Below are positions 34,593 to 43,927 of a DNA stretch of 64,000 nt, piece by piece. The translations under genes were made by a program, and so were the position numbers. Each line of letters opens with the position of its first letter. Positions within the stretch are counted from its first letter, which is position 1. Under the pieces are notes generated by a model that saw nothing but the letters and a program-made list of their open reading frames with translations, was not told the DNA's origin and made no database searches. Location of the stretch: the NCBI RefSeq assembly GCF_042684505.1, contig NZ_JBHULT010000003.1, positions 1 to 64,000 on the forward strand, read 5' to 3'. Origin of the DNA: Salinimicrobium flavum. GTDB lineage: Bacteria > Bacteroidota > Bacteroidia > Flavobacteriales > Flavobacteriaceae.

Positions 34593-34875
34593 AGCTCTGG
34601 TATTTAAATAGTTATCTTTAAATATAATATTTTTCAGAGTGCAGAAACCTGAAAAATTGTGGCGTTAAGGAATTTCCTTACAAAAATATTCTTAAAAAAA
34701 TAATGTTTTTCGAAAATTGGGGGTTATCACCCATAGTAAGTAGAAAATTAAAAAAGGGCCGAAGCCTTTATGGGTTTGGTTAATTATGAAGAACTAAACT
34801 ACCTCAATTAAAGACTTGTAAAATACTGGTATTCAAGTATTCGACGAGATTGTAAGAAAAATTGACGTGTGGGAA
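34593..34875. other. 283-bp region between recG and the TPR gene
   Basis: A/T-rich and without an ORF that looks coding. It holds the UUCG terminator of recG (34751-34769) and a short palindrome GGGTTATCACCC (34721-34732) in the leader of the TPR gene. AATACT and AGTATT half-sites lie near 34823-34840, within the recG 3' tail. I see no RNA gene. Confidence 0.5.
34751..34769 (-). terminator. UUCG-loop terminator after recG
   Basis: On the minus strand AAAGGC-TTCG-GCCCTTTTTT forms a short stem capped by a stable UUCG tetraloop (one bulged C) and followed by a T-run. It lies about 107 nt after the recG stop. Confidence 0.65.
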
Positions 34876-36981
34876 TTAACTGATATAATTCCAGATGTTT
34901 TTATTCTTCACTAATTGGGAATAAGTGAAGCGCACTATTTTATTCTTTTCCATTTCCAGATTAGGGTCTTCCTTTAATAACTGTAATGCGTGGTATCGGG
35001 CAGTTTTCAAAATGTCATTATCTTTTACGATATCGGCGATCTTTAAGTTAAGCACTCCGCTTTGCTGGGTTCCCATAAGATCTCCGGGTCCTCTTAACTT
35101 GAGATCCACTTCGGCGATCTCAAATCCGTCGCCAGTGCTTACCATGGTCTCGAGGCGGGTTTTACTGTCCGCAGAAAGTTTATGGCCGGTCATAAGTATA
35201 CAGTAACTCTGTTCGGCTCCCCGGCCCACCCGACCCCTTAACTGGTGTAACTGGGATAACCCAAACCGCTCTGCACTTTCAATGATCATAACACTGGCAT
35301 TGGGTACATTTACGCCTACCTCAATTACAGTAGTAGCTACCATGATCTGGGTTTCACCCCTTACAAAACGATCCATTTCGTAATCCTTGTCGGCCGGTTT
35401 CATTTGCCCGTGCACTATAGAGATTTGGTAATTTGGCATTGGAAACTCCCGGGCGATACTTTCATAACCATCCATTAGATCCTTATAATCCATTTTTTCA
35501 GATTCCTGAATAAGGGGATAAACAACATAGACCTGCCTACCTTTTTTGATCTCATCCCTAATAAAGGCGAATACCTTTAACCTGTTGCTGTCGTATCTGT
35601 GTACTGTTTTTATGTCTTTTCTGCCGGGAGGCAATTCATCAATGACCGAGACATCCAGGTCTCCGTAAAGACTCATGGCAAGAGTTCGGGGGATAGGAGT
35701 AGCAGTCATTACCAGCACATGGGGAGGTAATTGGTTTTTCTTCCATAACCTGGCACGTTGGGCCACTCCAAAGCGGTGCTGCTCATCAATAATGGCAAGA
35801 CCGAGGTTTTGGAATTGCACTTTTTCTTCGAGAAGGGCATGGGTACCAATGAGCAAATGCAATTCCCCGTTCTCGAGGGCTTCGTGGATCTCTTTTCTTT
35901 CTGCAGCCCTGGTGGAACCGGTAAGTAGCCTCACCTTGATCCCCAGGCTTTCAACAAGTTCAGAAATACCGTTAAAGTGCTGTATAGCAAGGATCTCTGT
36001 AGGAGCCATAAGACAGGCCTGGAAGTTGTTGTCAAGAGCTAACAGGATTGTCATTAAGGCTACTATAGTTTTTCCAGACCCCACATCCCCCTGGAGGAGC
36101 CTGTTCATTTGCGCCCCGGTGCCCAGGTCTTTTCGTATTTCCTTGATAACCCTTTTCTGGGCATTGGTAAGTTCGAAAGGGAGGTGCTTCTCGTAGAAAT
36201 CACTGAAGTTCTGACCCACCTCCTCAAAAAGGTAACCTTTGATTTTCTTTTTGCGAAGCAGATTCTTCATTAGTAACTGAAGCTGAATGTAGAATAACTC
36301 CTCGAACTTTAAACGGAACTGAGCTTTTGCCAGCAGCTCCTGGTTACGGGGAAAATGCGCATTGAAAATAGCCTCTGCCTTGGGAAGCAGGTGTAACTCC
36401 TCCAGAAGATCCTTCGGCAGCGGATCAAAGATCTTGTTGCCACTTTCCAGGAACAGCTGCTGCATACATTTACTAAAGACCCTGTTGGTGATCCCCGATT
36501 TTGACAGTTTTTCGGTAGAGGGATAAACCGGCTGCATGGCCGTTCTCAGGTTCTTTTTATATTCCTCGACCAACTCCATCTCCGGATGTGGCATACTAAA
36601 AACGCCATTGAACCAGTTGGTCTTTCCGAAGATCACATATGCGGTGTTGAGTTTAAGATTTTCCCGTATCCATTTATGCCCTCTAAACCAAACGAGTTCC
36701 ATCTTTCCGGTTTCATCCACAAAATCGGCCACCAGGCGCTTACCTTTTTTCTGTTCCACGGTTCGAAGGTGCATGATCTTTCCCACCACCTGCACTTCGG
36801 CAGAGTTCCGCTGTAGCTGGTTTATCTTATAGAAACGGGTCTTGTCTAGGTAACGGTTGGGAAAAAAGTTCAGCAGGTCGCCATAGGTATGAATACCTGC
36901 CTCCTTCCGCATGATGTCTGCCCGGTTGGGGCCGATACCTTTAAGGTAGTCAATAGGGGTTTGCAGCAGGTTCGAATTCAT
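34876..36981 (-). CDS. recG: ATP-dependent DNA helicase RecG
   Basis: Branch-migrating helicase for stalled forks and Holliday junctions. It is 701 residues, the normal length. It has the N-terminal wedge domain with an OB fold (about 50-150), Walker A GDVGSGKT, the DEQH box in IIDEQHRFGV, motif III TATPIPRT, and the C-terminal helicase motifs with QLRGRVGRG. It is transcribed alone; TATCTTCG (complement of 36987-36994) just before the ATG is one base from the -7 consensus. Confidence 0.97.
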   Translation of the reverse strand: MNSNLLQTPIDYLKGIGPNRADIMRKEAGIHTYGDLLNFFPNRYLDKTRFYKINQLQRNSAEVQVVGKIMHLRTVEQKKGKRLVADFVDETGKMELVWFRGHKWIRENLKLNTAYVIFGKTNWFNGVFSMPHPEMELVEEYKKNLRTAMQPVYPSTEKLSKSGITNRVFSKCMQQLFLESGNKIFDPLPKDLLEELHLLPKAEAIFNAHFPRNQELLAKAQFRLKFEELFYIQLQLLMKNLLRKKKIKGYLFEEVGQNFSDFYEKHLPFELTNAQKRVIKEIRKDLGTGAQMNRLLQGDVGSGKTIVALMTILLALDNNFQACLMAPTEILAIQHFNGISELVESLGIKVRLLTGSTRAAERKEIHEALENGELHLLIGTHALLEEKVQFQNLGLAIIDEQHRFGVAQRARLWKKNQLPPHVLVMTATPIPRTLAMSLYGDLDVSVIDELPPGRKDIKTVHRYDSNRLKVFAFIRDEIKKGRQVYVVYPLIQESEKMDYKDLMDGYESIAREFPMPNYQISIVHGQMKPADKDYEMDRFVRGETQIMVATTVIEVGVNVPNASVMIIESAERFGLSQLHQLRGRVGRGAEQSYCILMTGHKLSADSKTRLETMVSTGDGFEIAEVDLKLRGPGDLMGTQQSGVLNLKIADIVKDNDILKTARYHALQLLKEDPNLEMEKNKIVRFTYSQLVKNKNIWNYIS

Positions 36982-37077
36982 GGAAACGAAGATAAAAAAA
37001 AAGCCGGTTGCAGTTCCTTAAAATGAAAAAGTACACCCTCCCCGATGGACAGTTCTGTAAAATTGAACCAGGAAATG

Positions 37078-37085
37078 TATCTTTG
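37078..37085 (+). promoter_or_regulatory. Promoter -7 box for the M1 peptidase gene
   Basis: TATCTTTG matches TAnnTTTG and ends 5 nt before the ATG at 37091, so the mRNA is expected to be leaderless or nearly so. Confidence 0.6.
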
Positions 37086-37090
37086 ATCTT

Positions 37091-39172
37091 ATGAAGCCCG
37101 GTTTTTTAATATTACTCTTTTTAACTGCCTTGAAAATTACGGCCCAGGAAAAGAATTCCGTTGATTTCAAACATTTGCAGGCTGAGGTTACCATTATCCC
37201 TTCGGAAGCTGCTGTAAAAGGTAAGTTGGTGTACACTTTTGATGTCTTGCAACCTACGGATACCGTTTCGATAGATGCCCGAAAAATGGATTTTGAGAAG
37301 GTTCTTTTAAATGGAGAAAAAATTCGGTTTTTTAATGATGAAAAGCAATTGCACCTGCTTTCCTCTTTTGAAGAGTCTGAAGCAAATTCCCTAAGTTTTA
37401 CCTACACTGCCTTTCCCAAACAAACCATGTACTTCATCAATACCCGGCCTGAAGGTGAACCTGCCGAATACCAGGTATGGACGCAGGGGCAGGGAAAGTA
37501 TACCTCCCACTGGTTGCCCAGTTTTGACCATACTTCAGAAAAAGTGGAATTTGATCTCACCATATTCTATGAGAATGAAAAACAGGTAGTGGCGAACGGA
37601 CTCTTACAAAAATCTGAGGCCGTAAATGATACTCTTACCCGCTGGGCATACGATATGGAGCAACCTATGAGCAGCTACCTGGTGGCTGTGGCTGCAGGAG
37701 ATTTTGAAAGAGTGGAAGAGATTTCAGAAAACGGTATTTTTATGCATCACTATTTCCCCAGGGGTATGGAAGACCTGGTAGAACCTACCTATCGCTATTC
37801 TAAAGAGATCATGTTTTTCCTGGAAAAGGAAACAGGAGTGAAATATCCCTGGCAAAATTACAAACAGATACCCGTACGGGATTTTCTCTACGCCGGGATG
37901 GAAAATACCGGTGCCACAATATTTTCAGATATTTTTCTTGTAGATTCTACCGGGTTTAACGACCGCAACTATGTTAATGTCAACGCGCATGAAATGGCCC
38001 ACCAGTGGTTCGGGAATATGGTGACTGCCACCTCAGGGGAGCACCACTGGCTACAGGAAGGGTTTGCAACCTATTATGCCCTGCTTGCCGAAAAAGAGGT
38101 TTTTGGAGAGGATTATTTCTACTGGAACTTATACCAAAGCGCAGAAGCACTTAAACAAATGAGTGATTCGGGCAAGGGCGAATCTCTTTTGAACCCAAAT
38201 GCAAGTTCCCTCACCTTTTACCAAAAAGGTGCCTGGGCCTTGCATATCCTCAGAGAACTTATAGGGAAAGAAGCTTTTAATAAGGCCATGAAAAATTATC
38301 TGGAAAAATATTCCTTCGGAATGGTGACCACACAGGATTTTATGGCTGAAGTGGAACAGGTAACAGCAAAGGATCTATCTGCTTTTAGGGATGACTGGCT
38401 GCTGCAGTCAGCTTTCCAGGGGACCGCTGCCCTGGAATCCCTCAAAAGATCTGCTTTTATAAGGAGTTATCTTGAAGTAGCAGCCCAAAAACCGCTTCCT
38501 ATTGAAAGCAAAAGGGAGAAGCTGGCAGAGGCCTTTAGTTTTCCGGTGAAGGATAGGGTGGGTGAGGAGGCAGCTTATCAACTGGCCCTGGAGGATCCTT
38601 TAGAAGTGATCGATCTTTACAAAAAAGCATTTGATTCGAACAATCTTTCTGTTCGGCAGGCGATCGCCTTTTCCCTTCAAAGAATTCCGCAGCAGTTAAA
38701 AAGCCGCTATGAGAGTTTACTTAAGGACGATTCATATGTCACCAGGGAAGCTGCGCTTTTTAACCTGTGGATGAACTTTCCGCAGGACAGGTTAAGATAC
38801 CTTCAGGAGACAGATGGGCAACAGGGTTATCTCGACGGGAACCTTCGCACCTTATGGTTGGCCCTGAGCCTGGCCACGCCAGAGATCCCGCAGAACCTAA
38901 AGAAAGAATACCTGGAAGAATTATCGGGGTATACCGCTCCTCATCAAAGATTTCAGCTTAGGCAAAACGCCTTTGATTATTTATTCCAGCTTAACGCTTT
39001 TAGCAGCCGTAACATTTACGATCTGTTGGATGCAAGCCGACACCATAATTTCCGGTTCAGGGATTTCGCGCGAAAAATGCTGAAGCAGGTCCTGAAAATG
39101 GAAAATTTGCTGCCAGAGGATAAAGCACTTCTCGAGCAGCATTTGGGCATTAATAGCCAGGTTCAGAACTAG
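37091..39172 (+). CDS. Exported M1 family aminopeptidase
   Basis: A 693-residue zinc metallopeptidase with signal peptide (residues 1-18). It carries the exopeptidase motif GMENTGA (269-275), the zinc motif HEMAHQWFG (H300, E301, H304) and the third ligand Glu323 in LQEGFATYY. The C-terminal 230 residues form a helical HEAT-like domain. It should remove N-terminal residues from peptides in the periplasm. A second, shorter M1 peptidase is encoded at 54703-56337 with little similarity outside the motif. Confidence 0.93.
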   Translation: MKPGFLILLFLTALKITAQEKNSVDFKHLQAEVTIIPSEAAVKGKLVYTFDVLQPTDTVSIDARKMDFEKVLLNGEKIRFFNDEKQLHLLSSFEESEANSLSFTYTAFPKQTMYFINTRPEGEPAEYQVWTQGQGKYTSHWLPSFDHTSEKVEFDLTIFYENEKQVVANGLLQKSEAVNDTLTRWAYDMEQPMSSYLVAVAAGDFERVEEISENGIFMHHYFPRGMEDLVEPTYRYSKEIMFFLEKETGVKYPWQNYKQIPVRDFLYAGMENTGATIFSDIFLVDSTGFNDRNYVNVNAHEMAHQWFGNMVTATSGEHHWLQEGFATYYALLAEKEVFGEDYFYWNLYQSAEALKQMSDSGKGESLLNPNASSLTFYQKGAWALHILRELIGKEAFNKAMKNYLEKYSFGMVTTQDFMAEVEQVTAKDLSAFRDDWLLQSAFQGTAALESLKRSAFIRSYLEVAAQKPLPIESKREKLAEAFSFPVKDRVGEEAAYQLALEDPLEVIDLYKKAFDSNNLSVRQAIAFSLQRIPQQLKSRYESLLKDDSYVTREAALFNLWMNFPQDRLRYLQETDGQQGYLDGNLRTLWLALSLATPEIPQNLKKEYLEELSGYTAPHQRFQLRQNAFDYLFQLNAFSSRNIYDLLDASRHHNFRFRDFARKMLKQVLKMENLLPEDKALLEQHLGINSQVQN

Positions 39173-39179
39173 GGAATTC

Positions 39180-39701
39180 TTACCAAAGTGCCTTTACTTC
39201 ACGTTTTATATAGGATAACCCGGTTTCGCTGGGAGGTTGTTGCTCCAGGAGGGTGTTCAGGATATGTTGTCTAAGTTCATCTGCATTTTCCAGGGTTTCC
39301 CTTCCTGCGGTTTTCCTGATATTTGCTATAGTTGCATTTTTGGAAGCCCTGATGACATTCCAGCACTCCTCGCTCACATAGATCTGTTGTGCCAGGTTAT
39401 GTTCAAACTCCTGTTCAATGGTTCTTATGAGTAGATTAGCATAATCTTCTTTGCTGTTCCTGCCGGGTTTCACCCTTACCAGCAGGTTTCCCGGTGCGAT
39501 GCGTTCCAGGAATAAAGCCATTCTTTCATAGGCCTGCATGCGCAGAGGCAAGGCATGTTTTTGATTCTCCCGGTGCAGCAAAAATTTGCGGCGCTGTTCT
39601 TCATTTCGGGTGTGCAGGTTAAAAAAATAAAAAGCGATCACTCCCACTACGACGGCAGGGAGGAGGTAGAACAGCAGCTGTAAAATTGAATCTTCTGTCA
39701 T
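39180..39701 (-). CDS. Conserved membrane-anchored hypothetical protein
   Basis: A 173-residue protein with one N-terminal transmembrane helix (LLFYLLPAVVVGVIAFYFF) followed by a cytosolic, mostly helical domain (PLRMQAYERMALFLERIAPGNLLVRV, and a second helical bundle). It matches a conserved flavobacterial family of unknown role (DUF7935-like, from memory). It lies 8 bp downstream of the FMN glutamate-synthase-like gene, and both have an N-terminal membrane anchor, so they may form a membrane complex. That link is inference. Confidence 0.75.
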   Translation of the reverse strand: MTEDSILQLLFYLLPAVVVGVIAFYFFNLHTRNEEQRRKFLLHRENQKHALPLRMQAYERMALFLERIAPGNLLVRVKPGRNSKEDYANLLIRTIEQEFEHNLAQQIYVSEECWNVIRASKNATIANIRKTAGRETLENADELRQHILNTLLEQQPPSETGLSYIKREVKALW

Positions 39702-39709
39702 AGATTTAC

Positions 39710-41329
39710 TTATTGATCTGAAACGGAGGTTTCTTCAGTCTCAACCTCTTTTACGTCGGTTTCTTGTCCTTTTCTGTATGAGCCGCCTAAGTTAGGACAT
39801 CCTGCCAAAGTAGCAACAGAATCAAATGGAACTTTAGTTTTATTGTATGTAAAAGTTTCCGCAAGGGATTTAGCGATAAAGCGGTCCCCCAGGTTGATCT
39901 CCACATCATCCATGGTAAATTGGCAGGGGTGCTCATACCCGCAGGCATGAGTGATCTCCAGCAGTTCCTTTCTGAAGTTGTTGAAATAATAATTCACCCT
40001 GTCTGCTTTGTTTTTAACATTGATGCCTGCCTGCAGCCACCGGTTCTGGGTTGCAATACCTGTAGGACAGGTATTGGTATGGCAGGACTGGGCCTGGATA
40101 CACCCTATGCTCAACATAGCTTCGCGTGCGACATTGATCACATCTGCACCCATTGCAAAAGCCATGGCTGCCTTTGCAGGAAAACCAAGTTTGGCACTTC
40201 CTACAAAGACGATCTGGTTGGTAAGATCATATTTTTGAAAGATCTGGTAAACATCTGTGAATCCATAGATCCAGGGAAGGGCAACATGATCTGCAAAACT
40301 TGGTGGTGCCGCACCGGTCCCACCTTCACCACCATCTATGGAAATGAAATCAGGCCCTCTGTTTGTGTCTTTCATTATAGAAGCAAGCTCCCTCCATTCA
40401 TCCAGTTTTCCAATGGCGGCTTTAATTCCTACCGGCAGGCCGGTGTTTTCAGCGATATCCTCTACAAAGTCAACCAATTCCTGCATATTGCTGAAGGTAC
40501 TGTGGGAAGGGGGTGAAAGAACGTCTTTACCCATGGGCACGTGACGTATCTTTGAGATCTCGGGTGAGATCTTAGAAGCAGGTAAAACCCCACCTTTGCC
40601 CGGTTTGGCTCCCTGGGAAAGCTTTATCTCTATGGCTCTTACCTGCGGATATTTTTCACAAAGCTTTACCAGTTTTTCCATTGAAAAAGAACCATCTTCA
40701 TTCCTTACCCCAAAGTACCCAGTACCTATTTGAAATACAACATCTGCACCCGCAGCATGGTAGGGGGAAAGTCCACCTTCCCCGGTATTGTGGTAGGCAT
40801 AGGATTTTTTACAGCCCAGGTTCAGGGATTCGATAGCTTTTGCCGAAAGGGATCCGTAACTCATTGCCGAAACATTGATAACCGAAGCCGGTCTGAACGG
40901 CCTTTGGCGATTATGGTGTTCTCCCATTATCTTTGCGCAGGCAACGAAATAGGGATCTTTCTTATTTGGATGGTCTTTCGGCATGGCATAGGGTATAACC
41001 GCATTATTGATGAAGATATAATTCACTTCATAGATGTCCTGATCTGTCCCGAAACCTTCGTAATTATTCTCATTTTTGGAAGATGCATAAACCCAGCTGC
41101 GTTCAATACGATTGAAAGGAAGCTCTTCCCGGTTACCCGCCACAATATATTGCCGCAATTCGGGCCCAATACTCTCAAGTAAATATCTTAAATGTCCCAC
41201 CAAAGGGAAATTATGCAGAATGGTGTGTTTTTTGTTTATAAAAATGTCGTGGAGGGCAATGAGTATTAGAACTATCAGGATCCACATCCACCAGGGAATT
41301 GAAGCGAGGAAATCCAGCAGGTAATCCAT
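39710..41329 (-). CDS. Membrane-anchored FMN-binding glutamate synthase family protein
   Basis: A 539-residue protein with an N-terminal transmembrane helix (about 9-27) and a TIM-barrel glutamate synthase central domain. FMN-binding and active-site segments include VSAMSYGSLSAKAIESL, HNTGEGGLSPYH, GGEGGTGAAPPSF and VGSAKLGFPAKAAMAFAMGAD. A cysteine cluster GCIQAQSCHTNTCPTG matches the 3Fe-4S ligands of GltS. The glutaminase and GltD parts are absent, so it is not a complete glutamate synthase. Its real substrate is unknown. Confidence 0.9.
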   Translation of the reverse strand: MDYLLDFLASIPWWMWILIVLILIALHDIFINKKHTILHNFPLVGHLRYLLESIGPELRQYIVAGNREELPFNRIERSWVYASSKNENNYEGFGTDQDIYEVNYIFINNAVIPYAMPKDHPNKKDPYFVACAKIMGEHHNRQRPFRPASVINVSAMSYGSLSAKAIESLNLGCKKSYAYHNTGEGGLSPYHAAGADVVFQIGTGYFGVRNEDGSFSMEKLVKLCEKYPQVRAIEIKLSQGAKPGKGGVLPASKISPEISKIRHVPMGKDVLSPPSHSTFSNMQELVDFVEDIAENTGLPVGIKAAIGKLDEWRELASIMKDTNRGPDFISIDGGEGGTGAAPPSFADHVALPWIYGFTDVYQIFQKYDLTNQIVFVGSAKLGFPAKAAMAFAMGADVINVAREAMLSIGCIQAQSCHTNTCPTGIATQNRWLQAGINVKNKADRVNYYFNNFRKELLEITHACGYEHPCQFTMDDVEINLGDRFIAKSLAETFTYNKTKVPFDSVATLAGCPNLGGSYRKGQETDVKEVETEETSVSDQ

Positions 41330-41508
41330 AATTTATTTTTTTAAAAAAAGCAAAAGGTAGCCTCTTTTGCTCCTCTTTCAAAATAAATATCTTTAAAGAT
41401 ATCTAAAAACGGAACCGGCTGCGGCAATTTTGTTTAAAAAAGAATACTCCTCGCTGTACTCTTTTTGTCTCTTTTTGGTTATTTTCACCCCTTTAAAAGA
41501 AGAAAGAA

Positions 41509-43830
41509 TTGGAATCTTATTTAGCCGAATTAAATGAAGCGCAAAGAGCTCCTGTCCTGCAAAAGGACGGGGCTATGATAGTGATTGCAGGCGCAGGATC
41601 TGGAAAAACCAGGGTGCTTACCTACCGTATTGCTTATCTTATGAGCAAGGGGGTGGATGCCTTTAATATCCTTTCCCTTACTTTTACCAATAAAGCGGCA
41701 CGGGAGATGAAGACCCGAATTGCAAAGATCGTAGGGAACAGCGAGGCTAAGAACCTATGGATGGGAACCTTTCACTCCATCTTTGCAAAGATGCTCAGAT
41801 TTGAAGCAGACAAGTTGGGATATCCTTCCAATTTTACCATTTACGACACCCAGGATTCCCAGCGTCTAATTTCAGCCATTATCAAAGAGATGGGGCTGGA
41901 TAAAGATGTATATAAGTACAAGCAGGTCTATTCCCGTATTTCTTCCTATAAGAATAGTTTGATCACGGTGAAAGCCTATTTTCAAAACCCCGAATTGCAG
42001 GAGGCAGATGCCATGTCTAAGAAACCAAGGTTGGGGGAGATATATAAGGAATATGTTGACCGTTGTTTTAAAGCCGGGGCCATGGACTTTGATGACCTGT
42101 TGCTTAAAACCAACGAACTTCTTAACCGTTTTCCTGAGGTGCTTCAAAAGTACCAAAACCGCTTCAGGTATATTCTGGTTGATGAGTACCAGGATACCAA
42201 CCATTCCCAATATCTGATTGTAAAAGCACTTTCTGATAAATTTCAGAATATTTGTGTGGTAGGTGATGACGCTCAAAGTATTTATGCCTTCCGTGGGGCT
42301 AATATTAACAACATATTGAACTTCCAGAAGGACTATGACGATGTTAAGATGTACCGCCTTGAGCAGAATTACCGGTCTACAAAGAATATTGTGGAGGCTG
42401 CCAACTCTGTCATAGACAAGAATAAGACGAAACTGGATAAGGTGGTGTGGACGGCTAATGATGATGGTTCCAAAATAGTAGTGAACAGGCTGCTGACAGA
42501 CGGGGAGGAGGGACGATTTGTTGCCGGTTCTATTTTTGAGAACAGAATGGAGCACCAGATGATGAACGGAGACTTCGCTATCCTTTACCGCACCAATGCC
42601 CAAAGCAGGGCGATGGAAGACGCGCTCCGTAAAAAAGATATTCCTTACAGAATATACGGAGGTCTGTCATTTTACCAACGTAAGGAGATAAAGGATGTAC
42701 TTTCTTATCTGCGTTTGCTTATCAATCCCAAAGATGAGGAAGCTCTTAAGCGGGTCATTAATTATCCTGCGAGGGGTATAGGGCAAACTACTATAGACAA
42801 GTTGAGTATTGCCGCAAACCATTATAAACGTTCCATTTTTGAGATCATTGAGCACCTGGACAAAATTGACCTCAAGATCAACAGGGGGACAAAAAACAAG
42901 CTGGAGAATTTTGTCAATATGATCAAAAGTTTCCAGATCCTTAATCAAACAGAAGATGCTTTTATGGTGGCTGAAACAGTGGCCAAAAAAACCGGACTCC
43001 TACAGGAACTGAAAAAAGACGGAACCCCTGAAGGGATTGCCCGTATAGAAAATATTGAGGAGTTGCTTAATGGGATCAGGGATTTTGTTGAAGGACAGAA
43101 AGAACTGGCAGATGCTACCGGATCGCTCTCTGAATTCCTTGAAGACGTAGCGCTTGCTACAGATATGGATAAGGATACGGGGGATGAAGACCGGGTAGCC
43201 CTTATGACCATTCACCTTGCAAAAGGACTGGAGTTCCCTTTTGTCTATATTGTAGGGATGGAGGAAGATCTCTTCCCCTCTGCCATGAGTATGAATACCA
43301 GGACTGAACTGGAAGAGGAGCGGCGGCTTTTCTATGTTGCCTTAACAAGAGCCGAGAAGAAAGCTTATCTCACCTATACTCAATCCCGATACCGCTGGGG
43401 GAAACTGGTTGATGCAGAACCCAGCAGGTTCATTGAAGAAATTGACGATAAGTTCCTGGATTATATGATACCGCAGGAGGATTACAGGTACAAACCTCTA
43501 ATTGATACAGATATATTTGGGGAAGTTGATAAAAGCAAATTCAGGCAAACAAAACCTGTTAACGGGACCCCGCCGCCTTCTCATAAACCTACAGATGAAC
43601 AATTAAGGAAACTTCGCAAGCTAAGGCCAGCTACTACTCCTGAACCGGTTAAAGACAATGGTCCTTCCATAAAGCTTAAGGCAGGGGATGAGGTAGAGCA
43701 TATGCGTTTTGGTAAAGGCAAAGTTTTACAGATCGATGGGATAGGACAGGATAAAAAGGCGGAAATTGAGTTCGAAAAAGGTGGAATTAAAAAGCTGCTT
43801 CTGAAATTCGCCAAACTTAAGGTCCTTTAA
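41509..43830 (+). CDS. UvrD/PcrA-type DNA helicase
   Basis: Superfamily 1A 3'-5' DNA helicase for excision repair and clearing of protein-DNA blocks. It is 773 residues with Walker A GAGSGKT (28-34), TFTNKAAREM, the DEYQDTN box, the QNYRS motif, and motifs V and VI near VALMTIHLAKGLEF and FYVALTRA. A C-terminal Tudor-like module (GDEVEHMRFGKGKV) is typical of PcrA. The start is TTG at 41509, giving MESYLAELNEAQRAPVL, which matches the family N-terminus; I see no better ATG upstream. PcrA and UvrD cannot be separated with confidence. Confidence 0.95.
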   Translation: MESYLAELNEAQRAPVLQKDGAMIVIAGAGSGKTRVLTYRIAYLMSKGVDAFNILSLTFTNKAAREMKTRIAKIVGNSEAKNLWMGTFHSIFAKMLRFEADKLGYPSNFTIYDTQDSQRLISAIIKEMGLDKDVYKYKQVYSRISSYKNSLITVKAYFQNPELQEADAMSKKPRLGEIYKEYVDRCFKAGAMDFDDLLLKTNELLNRFPEVLQKYQNRFRYILVDEYQDTNHSQYLIVKALSDKFQNICVVGDDAQSIYAFRGANINNILNFQKDYDDVKMYRLEQNYRSTKNIVEAANSVIDKNKTKLDKVVWTANDDGSKIVVNRLLTDGEEGRFVAGSIFENRMEHQMMNGDFAILYRTNAQSRAMEDALRKKDIPYRIYGGLSFYQRKEIKDVLSYLRLLINPKDEEALKRVINYPARGIGQTTIDKLSIAANHYKRSIFEIIEHLDKIDLKINRGTKNKLENFVNMIKSFQILNQTEDAFMVAETVAKKTGLLQELKKDGTPEGIARIENIEELLNGIRDFVEGQKELADATGSLSEFLEDVALATDMDKDTGDEDRVALMTIHLAKGLEFPFVYIVGMEEDLFPSAMSMNTRTELEEERRLFYVALTRAEKKAYLTYTQSRYRWGKLVDAEPSRFIEEIDDKFLDYMIPQEDYRYKPLIDTDIFGEVDKSKFRQTKPVNGTPPPSHKPTDEQLRKLRKLRPATTPEPVKDNGPSIKLKAGDEVEHMRFGKGKVLQIDGIGQDKKAEIEFEKGGIKKLLLKFAKLKVL

Positions 43831-43835
43831 AAGAG

Positions 43836-43853
43836 CCCTTAAAATTTTAAGGG
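43836..43853. repeat. 18-bp perfect palindrome after the helicase gene
   Basis: CCCTTAAAATTTTAAGGG lies 5 bp after the helicase stop codon. It can form a 9-bp hairpin with no loop, so it is more likely a DNA-binding site or a weak terminator. No strong T-run follows. Confidence 0.5.
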
Positions 43854-43927
43854 AAATTCTTTCCAACTTATTATTATATCGACCTCAAATTTTGTAATTT
43901 CTATATCTTTTTAAAACCCACGGGAAT

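Noticed and set aside
39920..40516. A 198-codon plus-strand frame opposite the GltS-like gene
   Set aside because: It mirrors the conserved FMN-binding region on the other strand and has no own signal.
41872..42603. A 243-codon minus-strand frame inside the helicase gene
   Set aside because: It lies wholly within the conserved UvrD/PcrA coding sequence and has no domain-like pattern.
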